A DNA stretch of 64,000 nucleotides from Hevea brasiliensis (lineage: Eukaryota > Streptophyta > Magnoliopsida > Malpighiales > Euphorbiaceae): positions 49,267,043 through 49,331,042 of the forward strand of contig NC_079495.1 in NCBI RefSeq assembly GCF_030052815.1, written 5' to 3'. The notes beneath the pieces were generated by a model that did not search any database, was not told the DNA's origin, and saw nothing but the letters and a program-made list of their open reading frames with translations. Made by a program: the position numbers and the translations under genes. Shown in pieces: positions 11,354 to 21,414 of the stretch (positions are counted from its first letter, which is position 1; every line of letters starts with the position of its first letter).

Positions 11354-12058
11354 ATGGACAAGGTGGATAAAATGGTAGAGCAGTCTGATATAGTTAACGT
11401 ACAAGGAGAGGCCCCAATTTCGCAGAGCGTTGGAGGTCCAACTGCACTAGTCCCTCCTATACAAATTACTGCACAAATGGCCCAGCAGGTGGCCATGTTC
11501 TTTCAGCAAATGGCTGATAATCTGTCAGCCCAAGCCAAAGTAAAAACCCAACCCCCTTAAGAGTAGCATAAAAAAGAGAAAAGTGGGAAACCCATCGGTC
11601 AAAGTTCGAGTAGTAATTTGGGAAACAGAAAAGATTTTGAGGGACCCCGAACTCCTAAGTATGATAGAGGCAGATCTTCAGGGTGGAAGCAATCAAGAAC
11701 CATTCGTCAAAGAACTAGAAGTTCCTACCCTATCCGTATCTGTGACGTTTGTAGAAAATTTCATGGGGGTATTTGCCATAGGGTCACTGGAGCCTGCTTC
11801 AATTGTGGTAAAATTGGACATTTCGCCCGAGATTGTACTAGTGCACATCGATTTATGCCACATACTACACCAAAGGAATCAGTCCAAGGTTCTAATTTTA
11901 GAGGCTCATTAATAGTCAGTAGGGGCAGAGGCAGAAGTAGAGACAACACTTCGGGTAATCCTCACACAATGGACCAACCCGAGCAGAGGGAACGTCATAC
12001 ATCGAGGGGAAGAAGTAGAGACTTCAAATGTAGTTGCTGGTATGTTCTTAACTTGTGA
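11354..12058 (+). pseudogene. Element E gag remnant with zinc knuckle
   Basis: The frame starts at ATG 11354 (MDKVDKMVEQ) and reads 68 codons that align with the start of D's gag, including the QMAQQVAMFFQQMAD stretch, before a stop at 11558-11560. A second open stretch in another frame (11618-12058) carries the nucleocapsid part: ICDVCRKFHGG followed by a CCHC knuckle C-FNC-GKIGH-FARDC at about 11800-11840, then an Arg/Ser/Gly-rich tail. The retrotransposon capsid domain that D and A have between these parts (with the SLLQ..A..WW motif) is missing. A truncated Gag with only nucleic-acid binding capacity, or no product at all, is likely. Confidence 0.75.
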
Positions 12059-13559
12059 AAGGAGTAATTATGTACTATTTGATTCCGGCTCTACTTATTT
12101 ATATGCTAATGTGAAATTATATGTTTTACTGCTATTCCCTTGCATGGAGATAATTTTTAATGTGTTAGTAATTGGTCTTTTAGGATAAGAATTGCGATAA
12201 TAAGCGTGATTGAAATTAATTTTGGAAAAGTTTCTAATGAGAGACATCTCCTAGACTACGATAAATCATAAAGTTAATTAGTAAGTCTAATTAGGTAAGG
12301 CAAGAGGACCAAAAAGTAAGTTATAGCAATATATCTACCCTAGATGGAAGTAAAGGTACTACTGTTGATAGATTTCAGTAAGTACTATAATCAAAATAAG
12401 TTTAAGATATTAGTGGATTTGAAAGAAATAAGACATAGGGAAGTTTGATCTATTAGGATGCATCGTAGTAACTATGCAATATTCTTGATGTTTATGCTGT
12501 AAGCTGCAGATTACAGTACTGACTTGAGATTTATTGTGTAGAGCTACGTACTACCCAATAGTACATAAGGATAAGAATAATTATAAATGACTTTCGCTCT
12601 GGTACAAATATACCAGAATAGAGTTTTATTACTAGAACTGAGTTTGAAAATCCTAATTCGGGATTTAAAACTCTATAATTAGAATATCAAAAGATCATGG
12701 TTGCAAGGTAGTGAGAGTTAAAGACTCCGTTACCCTAGCATGAATTACAGTACATCAAGAATTATTATGGGACTAGAGATTTTAGCATGGTAAAAATTTA
12801 AAAATAACACCTATAGGGCTAAGTCATCCAGTCTCCGATATGGGGTTTATAGTTGTTTTGATATTGTAATGGATCTTTTGCTCAAAGTTTAGTAAGGAAC
12901 AGTATTCTATTTGTGTAGTAGTAAGACATAAAATATAATTTTGTTCCCCTAGAAGAGACAGGATGCTATGGATGACAATTATAACTTATAAAACAGTTAA
13001 GAAATGATATTCTACTGATAACAATAATTCGATAGGAACTAGTTGGCCAAGTATTCTTTAGAAAGAGCACAATTTTATTGTGCGGATCATAAGGATTAGA
13101 TTAGAATTCAAGTGAAACTTTTGAATAGCATGGAAAATAGGAGAGTCCGATAGACTCCCTTCTTAAGATTAAAGAATTGTTTATGGTTGAAAAAAAATGG
13201 GGTAATGATCGTAAACCAGTGGAAAATAAGCTATAGAATATTGATAGACAAAAGAGTTGTGGAAGTAAAAATTAGAATAGTTGGTGCGAATGTAATAAAG
13301 AAACGTTATGAATATTAGTTAAAGTGTTGAATAGAATGGTTAGAGGACCAAATCAAAGTAATATTGAACTATAGTGGATTTATTAGGGATGATAAGAGGT
13401 GCTAAATCATGACTCGACAGTCAAGTTAAGGAAGAAGATAAGATTGAGGAATAAAATAATTAAAGTTAAGCTGTGAAAAAAAAAACAAATAGAATAGTAA
13501 GAAATGAGAAAAACACTAGATGAGGAATTGCCACCAAGGCAAACAACTTACCTAAGACG
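12059..13559 (+). other. Degenerate interior of E, no gene recognised
   Basis: About 1.5 kb of purine-rich sequence follows the gag knuckle up to the insertion point of A. Short fragments are reminiscent of pol spacing, for example a possible protease scrap ([11 protein letters not shown]) near 12070-12105, but frames are scrambled and I see no RT or integrase motif. Bases 13555-13559 are the left agacg duplication of A. Confidence 0.6.
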
Positions 13560-16500
13560 TGTGACACCCCTTACCCGTCTACAGTATATCCGAGTAAGAT
13601 ATGTCACATAGTGTACCGGAACACTCTATTTTATCTCAATCATTTTTATTCTTCCTTAATTTATTTTTATCATAGTTTGAATATAATTTGTGAAATATAA
13701 TTCATTTAAGTCATTTATTGAAATTATAATTTATTTGAGGTTTCGAAAATTTTATAGAAAATTTGGCAGAGTACCAGCTAAAAATGGAGAAAACAATTCT
13801 TCGGAACCTGTGAAAAACATTTCCAATAATCATTTCCAATCATTTCAAACTCCAATAATCATCAAAATCTCAATATTTTTCAACAACATTTCCATTTCTC
13901 AATCATTCATTTCTCATGGTATTCATATATAAGCAATAAATAAATACTCAATTTTCCATTCATAATACAATTTTCACTATTTACATTAACATCAAAATAC
14001 ATGCCATAAATCTCAATTACACATGAGAAAATAAAAGTTAGTTACAAAATACCAAAATGAAACCTAGTGTCCTACCAATGCACTGAAGATGGTGAGGTGA
14101 CACGGACACTATGCAGAGCTGCAGAAGGTCTCACCCAGTCTGTGGTCTATTGGGCTCTCGGTCAGTATCTCCAGAACCTACGTGTGGCAAAAGCAACGCG
14201 CTAAGCAATAATGCTTAGTGGTGCCAATAATAAAATAAAAAGAAATAACAGAAAATAAATATGCAGTGAATGTATTGATGTCTCATTGCAAATAAATTTT
14301 CGATGAGTATTTGTAGTCTTACTTATTTTGTACTTGTTATATTCATTATTCATTAAATTTATCCACTTTCATTTTTGGTTGCCCAAGTAACCTATACTGG
14401 ACGATCGATGGATAAACGGTAACCGCACTGGTATCAAGTACTCGTACCGTCACACCATCGGTCACATATGTATCTCCCGGTGTGCAACAAAACAGCCAAT
14501 AAGCTATAATAACATTAGGCACAAGGCCAAGTCTCAACACAATGTCAGAATGGCTAAAAGCCATGAAATCACAGAATGGCATAATGTCATGTGCAGTACT
14601 GCTAACTGAACCCTATTGGCATGCCAAGCTATCCAAACCAATCTTGTTAGGTATACTAGGGCATTTCACACTTTTAAGTTTCACAATTTTTGGAATTTAA
14701 GTTTTAGTGTTACTATTCCATTCATTGGTCAACAAAAATGTTGACTTTTGCATAGGCAATAGGTACATTGGTTTTAATCTCATCAACATACCACATTTTG
14801 CATTCAAAATTTGTTGGTATTGGTTGCCAATACCATTTCTAAGCTTAATGTTAGTTGGGCAGAATTTTCAGTTTTTATGTCTTGTATTTACTGTTCCATT
14901 GGTCGATTTTGCAGTGGGAATTTGACAAAATGATCAACATGAAAGTTGTTTCTTATTTTGTCTAGTTGAATTTCCTTTTTTGAATCACTCCATTTGGAGT
15001 CTTTTAGCTCAAGTTATGCTCCAAAAACCACAACTGGCCGGATTGAAATTTTTCTGGACTGACCATATCTACAGTGCAGTGAACAGTGACTTCAACTCAC
15101 TTGTTGGATAGGTTCTGGTCATAATTTGGGTCAGGTTTCTTCATGAAAGTTGTTGGTCTATATCTTAGCTTGTTGTGGGTGAAATTTCAGGTCAATTGGA
15201 CAATTCTACACTGAGTTATGGCCAAATGACCAAATACTATTCATTTGGTCATTCTGCAGAAACAGACTGCAGGTCACCCGGATTGGAGCAAGCTTTTGGT
15301 CCACTTGGTTTAGTCTTATGGGCATGGTTTCTTCACCAAAGTTGTGCCATTTTGTGTCTAGTTTCATGTCCAATTGGCCAAACACCAATTGAACCTCTAC
15401 AATTCAAGTTATGGCTGCCCAAACCTGCTGGACTCATGTCCAATTCTGCAGGTCACCTAGGGCAGTCACACTAAACCTAAATCCCATCACTAAACACACT
15501 TCATTTCTTGTTTACCAATAACCAAATGGTCACTAATTGAACATTAAAACTCACTTTCATCATTATATGATCAAAGTCTCAATTTCATGCTCAAACCCTA
15601 ACTCCAACGACTAAAATTTTCATACACATACAATCCATGGTTTAAAACACCAAAATCATGTTCAATGGCAGCCATACACAAAATTTTTAGAAGAATTTGA
15701 CACTAACCTTGACTTAGGCAGTTTCCAAAGCTTCACAACTTCACTTTCTTCCTTTCTTTTTGCTGTCCAAAGCTTGCTCTAGGTGTAAGGATGAGTTTTT
15801 GTGAAGGGAGACTAGGGTTTTGAGGTGGTTTAGAGGGTGATTTCAAGCTCACCTTAAGCTTTCATGGTGGTTGGGGTGGGAAGGGTGACGCCTGGTTTTT
15901 CTTGAGGAAGAAAGCAGATGGCTTTTGTTTATTTTTTACCTTCTTTTACCTCTTTTTATTTGTTTTAAGTGGCTTGGTTAAATGTGATTGGTGGAGAAGG
16001 GTTTAATGACATCATATGATGTCAAAATTGGCATATTCTTTCATTTTCTTTTCCTTTCTTCTTTACTCATTTTCAATTTAATTTTTAGAAATATTTATTC
16101 ATATTTTATGTCATAATAATTATTTACTTAACTGGACAAGTCGGCCAAAAATCATCTCTGAAGACAAATGACCAAAATGCCCTCCATTTGGCTTATTGAG
16201 CCAAAATTGTCTGTACCGATTGAAAAATTTTTCTAAGCATTTCCTTGGCATTCTAATGCCATAGAAACCTCAATGACCCTTCTCTGGAGTCTCAAAAATT
16301 ATTTTATAAATTTTTCCCCTGGTCTAGGGCTCCTAGTTACGAGAACCGCAACTTCCCACTAGGTTACCCATCGCTAGGGCACCGGCTCATTTAACTTGAT
16401 TGTGTTTTATTTCTAAAATTTTTTCTAAATTTTTCTTATTAATATTTGAGTTAATTATGGTTCCTCACTTTAGTTTAAATATTTTTCCGGATGTTCTAAC

Positions 16501-16566
16501 TGTCCGGACCGACACCGATCACCAGAACAGTAGAATATACGGAATTACTACAGGGAGGGTGTTATA
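13560..16566 (-). mobile_element. Element A 3' LTR
   Basis: It matches 21415-24431 over its full length. On this strand it begins tgtgacacccc; its other terminus reads tgttata here instead of tgttaca, so one terminal base has changed since insertion. It contains the ctaagc hairpin at 14201-14218 and the ccaaatga/tcatttgg palindrome near 15227-15253. Open frames such as 15175-15474 are chance; their text is made of repeated LTR modules. Confidence 0.92.
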
Positions 16567-16567
16567 A

Positions 16568-16579
16568 CTCTTCCCCTCT
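16568..16579 (-). promoter_or_regulatory. Polypurine tract of element A
   Basis: On the minus strand this is agaggggaagag directly before the 3' LTR, the same tract as in B (4591-4601). Confidence 0.75.
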
Positions 16580-16600
16580 AATTTAAATTTTGTCCTCAAA

Positions 16601-17339
16601 ATTTGCCTGATACAAACAGTTGAGGGAACTATTGCCTCATCGTCTCTTCACTTTCCCAAGTTGCCTCCTCGGTGTTGTGGTGCCTCCAAAGCACTTTCAC
16701 CAATGGAATCTGCTTATTTCTCAACTCTTTCACTTCCCGAGCTAGGATCCGTATGGGTTCTTCTTCATATGTCAAATCCGGTTGTACTTCAATTTCTTCC
16801 ATGGAGATGACATGTGAAGGATCTGAGCGGTATCTTCTTAGCATAGACACGTGGAACACATTGTGGATCTTGTCCAGCTCTGGTGGTAAAGCTAGCCTAT
16901 AAGCTACTGGTCCCACACGTTTAATGACTTCATATGGGCCAATGAACCTAGGGCTCAACTTACCTTTTCTTCCAAACCTCAGTACCTTCTTCCACGGTGA
17001 CACCTTGAGGAACACTTTGTCGCCAACCGCATATTCTATTTCTTTTCTCTTCAGGTCGGCATAAGATTTCTGTCTATCTGAGGCAACCTTCAGATTGGCT
17101 TTGATTAGTTTTACTTTCTCCTCAATCTGTTTCACCAGGTCTGGCCCTACTAGTTTGTCTTCGCCCAATTCAGTCCAGCACACTGGAGTTCTACATTTCC
17201 TCCCATATAGTGCTTCATAAGGGGCCATTTGGATGCTAGCTTGGTAGCTATTGTTATATGCAAATTCTGCCTGTGGGAGGTATCTATCCCAACTTCCTTC
17301 CAACTCAATGACACAACTCCTCAGCTTATCCTCAAGGAC
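16601..17339 (-). pseudogene. Element A integrase C-terminal part and chromodomain
   Basis: This is the part of Pol that follows the intron-like block. It resumes with the VLEDKLRS-type codons, then GSWDRYLPQAEFAYNNSYQ, YEALYGRKCRTPVCW, a basic DRQKSYADLKRK segment, the GPY/F-type IGPYEVI motif, and PPELDKIHNVFHVSMLRRY. The end is a chromodomain: PIRILAREVKEL.. then VKVLWRHHNTEEATWE. In chromoviruses this module binds methylated histone H3 and directs insertion to heterochromatin. The frame is open for 224 codons from 17303 to 16629; the stop at 16629 comes a few codons before the position where B ends. Confidence 0.9.
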
Positions 17340-17414
17340 CTGACTTATATTTCATGTTATTATTATCATTTTAGTTCAATATTTGTATTAATTCCATTGG
17401 TTTCAATTGTTTAC
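17340..17414 (-). other. Putative spliceosomal intron inside A integrase
   Basis: On the minus strand this is a 75-nt AT-rich segment opening gtaaac and closing aagtcag, set between the codon after ERVI and GTC-CTT-GAG. The homologous position in D (about 32531) has no insert. It holds an in-frame tga as its fourth codon, so unspliced RNA would end translation right after the catalytic Glu region. The length matches the lower limit of plant introns. The same block exists in B at 3756-3829. The codon just before it is tag here, against caa in B. Confidence 0.62.
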
Positions 17415-18617
17415 CTAGATTACTCTTTCTGATTGCCCATCCGTTTGAGGATGGAAAGCTATGCTAAAGTGGAGTTGTGTACCCAAGGATTCATTCAACT
17501 TCTTCCAAAATCTCGATGTAAATCTTGGGTCTCGATCAGATATGATGAAAAGTGGAATTCCATGCAGTCTAACTATCTCACTGATATACAATTCTGCTAA
17601 CTTCTCCAGTGAGTAGTCAGTCCTAACTGGCAGAAAGTGTGCTGACTTTGTCAATCTATCTACTATCACCCATACTGCATCATGTTTCTTCTGGGTGAGA
17701 GGTAGACCACTTACAAATTCCATGGTGACCCGATCCCATTTCCATTCAGGTATGCATATAGGCTGTAGCAAACCCGATGGAACTTGATGTTCTGCCTTAA
17801 CTTGCTGACATGTCAAGCATTTAGTCACATAGTTAGCTATATCCTTCTTCATACCAGGCCACCAATACTGAAGCTTCAGATCATGATACATTTTTGTACT
17901 TCCTAGGTGCATAGCATATACACTGGTGTGTGCCTCTTTTAGAATACTGGCCTTCAATTCCCCATCATCTGGTACACACAGTCTTCCTTTGTAGTACAGA
18001 CACCCATCTGCTTTCACCTCATAGTCAGTTGCTTTTTCCTCTGAGATTTTGCTCATAATAGCCATTAACTTTTCATCTGCCTTTTGCCCATCTAAAATCT
18101 GTTGTAGCAGGTTTGGCCTCACTTGCAACTCAGCCAAAATAGCTCCATCTCGAACCAAAGATAGACGGGCATTCAATGATCTCAAAGCTGTGATGGATTT
18201 TTTGCTCAAAGCATCAGCAACTACATTTGCCTTCCCAGGATGGTAGTCAATTACACAATCATAGTCCTTCAGGAACTCAATCCATTGCCTCTGTCTAAGG
18301 TTGAGCTCCTTCTGAGTTGGCAAATATTTTAGACTTTTGTGGTCTGTGTAAATGTAGCACTTTTCACCATATAAGTAGTGCCTCCATATCTTCAGTGCGA
18401 AGATAATTGCTGCAAGTTCTAAATCATGGGTAGGGTAATTCTGTTCATGTGGCCTTAGCTGCCTGGAAGCATAAGCGACCACCTTCCCCTCTTGCATCAA
18501 TACACACCCTAACCCATTATGAGAGGCATCACTGTAGACCACAAAGTCCTTTCCCAACACTGGCTGTGTTAGCACTGGTGCCTCGGTCAACATAGCCTTT
18601 AACTTCTCAAAACTAGT
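17415..18617 (-). pseudogene. Element A RNase H and integrase core
   Basis: A 392-codon open stretch (18593-17415). RNase H motifs come first: [14 protein letters not shown], then [10 protein letters not shown] and [15 protein letters not shown] with catalytic acids intact. The integrase H2C2 finger follows ([16 protein letters not shown], then CLTCQQ), then the core: first Asp in [13 protein letters not shown], second Asp in [15 protein letters not shown], and the Glu in [10 protein letters not shown] with 35 residues between the second Asp and the Glu (DD35E). The stretch ends at the intron-like block. A stop at about 18616-18618 separates it from RT. Confidence 0.93.
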
Positions 18618-20168
18618 CTAACACTTGCCATTCCTGTCAAATCTGACATTCTTATATAACAACTTGGTCATTGGAGCAGCTATTAAGGAAAATCCCTTCA
18701 CAAATCTCCTGTAATACCCAGTTAACCCCAAGAAGCTTCTGACCTCAGTTGTATTTCTGGGAGGCTTCCATTCCATCACTGCTTCTATTTTCTTGGGATC
18801 CACCCTAATCCCATCAGCTGACACTATGTGTCCAAGGAATGCAATCTCATTCAACCAGAAGTCACACTTGGACAACTTAGCATACAGCTTCTTTTCTCTC
18901 AGGGTTTGCAGAACAATCCTCAAATGCTCATCATGTTCTTCCCTGGTCTTGGAATACACCAAAATATCATCAATAAATACCACTACGAACCGATCTAGGT
19001 ATGGATGGAAGATACGGTTCATAAGGTCCATGAATGCCGCTGGTGCATTTGTTAGGCCAAAGGGCATCACTAGAAACTCATAATGCCCATACCGGGTCCT
19101 GAATGCAGTCTTTGGCACATCTGCATCCTTCACCCTCAACTGATGATACCCTGATCTAAGATCAATTTTTAGAAAATACTCCTGCTCTCTTCAACTGATC
19201 AAACAGATCATCAATTCTAGGCAACATATACTTATTCTTCACTGTCACTTTATTCAACTGCCGGTAATCAATCATAACCTCAAAGTCCCATCTTTCTTCT
19301 TTACAAATAGCACTGGAGCTCCCCATGGTGACACACTGGGGTGTATAAACCCCTTATCCAGTAACTCCTGTAACTGGATTTTCAGTTCCTTCAATTCTGT
19401 GGGCACCATCCTATAAGGAGCAATAGAGATTGGTCTTTGTACCAGTGATGTCTCAATAGCAAATTCAACTTCCCTTTCTGGTGGCAAACCAGGCAATTCT
19501 TCAGGGAACACATCTAGGAAGTCTTTTACTGTAGGTATGTCACACAGATCTGGCTTAGCCTGCCTAGTATCCACCACATGTGCTAGGTAGGCTTCACAGC
19601 ATTTTCTCATCAGTTTTCTTACAACTGTGGCTAAGATAACATTGGACAAGAAATCTGTCCTTTCCCCCACAACTGTAATCTCATTACCCTCAGGAGTTTT
19701 CAAAGAAATTCTCTTCAATTTACAATCAACCATTACCTGATGACATGACAACCAGTCCATTCCCAAAATCACGTCAAACTCATGGAAAGGCAACTCAATC
19801 AGGTCTGCCAAGAATTCATACCCCTGAATCCTTAACGGGCAACCCTTGTATACTTTGTTCACCACTACACTGTGGCCCAATGGATTAGTGACCAGAATGT
19901 CTTGGTCACTCTCCCCTACTAATATCCCCCTTTCTATAGGTAAGTTGATGCAGATGTATGAATGAGTGGATCCTGGATCCACCAATGCATGCACAGATGT
20001 ATTGTAAAGGGAGAACGTACCCCTGATGACGTCTGGGGCATCTTGCTCCTCCTGAGCTTTCATGGCATAGGCTCTGGCAGGTGGTCTACCCTCAGGCCTC
20101 TCTGCTGGCTCAGATGCAGGCCTCTGTGATGGTCCCACTGCCTCAGATTTGCCAGATTTCCTACCTCT
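18618..20168 (-). pseudogene. Element A protease and reverse transcriptase (frameshifted)
   Basis: Open stretches are 20138-19272 (288 codons) and 19139-18618 (173 codons). The protease shows [12 protein letters not shown] (D-P-G, as in B) and [11 protein letters not shown] starts with [31 protein letters not shown] and [11 protein letters not shown]. Frameshifts then occur near 19272 and near 19170, between the DYRQLN region and the RVKDADVPK block. The second stretch has the [15 protein letters not shown] block, the catalytic [10 protein letters not shown], and [11 protein letters not shown]. The enzyme would copy element RNA into DNA. It is broken by small indels only. Confidence 0.92.
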
Positions 20169-21287
20169 TTATGGTGCAGGAGCAGGTCTGTCTGCTTGTG
20201 TTGGAGTAGCTGTAGTAGTTCTGCGTGAACAGTTCCTCAACTGATGCTCTGTTGACCCACACCTTAAGCAAGCACCAGTCACTCTCCAACACTCCCCCTT
20301 ATGCCACTTCAGGCAATGTGGACATGCAGAAGATGCTGGGGCTGGTCCCCTGAACCCCATCCCTGGAGAGCTACCCATTGATGGTGTGGACTGACCTCTC
20401 CTAGGGGTAAACTGTGGCACAGGCCTGAGGTGACCCTGACCTTGTGGTTGACCTGAACTCTGTGTAGGTGGACCTTTGAACTTCTTCCCAGGTATAGGAG
20501 ATGAACTAGACTGACCCGAGCCCCTCTTCTATTGTCTCTCTCTTCTAGTCTGCTCACTTGTTCTTACTCTTTCAACTTTTATTGCAGCTTCCACTAACTT
20601 GGTGAAGTCTATGATTCCCAAGGCAGTGATCATGATCTTTATATTGTCATTTAATCCTTCTTCAAATCTCTTACTCCTTCCAGCTTCATTAGGGACTATC
20701 TCCCTTCCGTAGCGGCTCAGTCTGACAAATTCCCTTTCATACTCGGCCACTGTCAACTGTCTCTGCCTTAGGTTAATGAATTCCCTTCTTCTCTCTTCTA
20801 GGTATACACTACCCACATATTTCTTCTTAAATTCGGAGAGGAAGAAGTCCCAAGTTATTACTTCTGGCTGTACTTCACTGGACACCTTATCCCACCATTC
20901 ATATGCATCATCTTGCAACAGAGATACAGCAGCTTCTAGATTTTATTGAGGAGTGCAGTGGAGTTGTTTTAAAACTCTGCCTGTTCTGTTCAACCAATTT
21001 TCGGCTGCAACAGAATCATCTTCTCTCTTGCCAAAGAAGTCCATTGCTCCAAATTTTCTCAATCTTTCCAAGTGTGATTTCGGTTGTGGAGGTGGTGGTA
21101 GTGGTGGCATTACCCCAGCCATTTATTTGAAGAATTCGACCATTTGCTGGAACACGGCCTGTGGAGGTTGAGCAGGCTCTGATGGAGCTGGTGGAGCAGG
21201 TTCGCCCCTACCCCTAGTCTCAGCTGGTGCAGGTGGAGCATGACTCTCCACTTTCTCCTCAACTGCTCTCTGTGATGTAGGGTCCAT
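20169..21287 (-). pseudogene. Element A gag (several stops)
   Basis: The frame starts at ATG 21287 (MDPTSQRAVEEK). A proline-rich N-terminus is followed by the capsid-like retrotransposon gag domain: LLQDDAYEWWDKV, WDFFLSEFKKKYV and LTVAEYEREFVRLSRY. The nucleocapsid end has CPHCLKWHKGECW and the knuckle C-LRC-GSTEH-QLRNC at about 20240-20285. In-frame stops occur near 21124, near 20944, at 20526-20528 and near 20169-20171, each a probable single-base change. Gag would build the virus-like particle and package RNA. The broken frame implies no full Gag from this copy. Confidence 0.88.
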
Positions 21288-21397
21288 ATCCTATTTAAAA
21301 TAACAAAGATAAACAGATCTGCATTAGTGTCACCTCGACTCTTACAAATGCAATGCATGGTATGGACTCAATCTAGGCCCAGAAACGCCTAAACTGT

Positions 21398-21409
21398 GCT
21401 CTGATACCA
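21398..21409 (-). promoter_or_regulatory. Primer binding site of A (initiator Met tRNA)
   Basis: On the minus strand this reads tggtatcagagc, five bases inside the 5' LTR end, complementary to initiator methionine tRNA. Confidence 0.92.
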
Positions 21410-21414
21410 CTAAA

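Noticed and set aside
15175..15474. Frame of 99 codons in A's LTR, similar to 23091-23339 and 60635-60934
   Set aside because: The similarity reflects shared LTR DNA modules; frames start at different places, and there is no protein motif.
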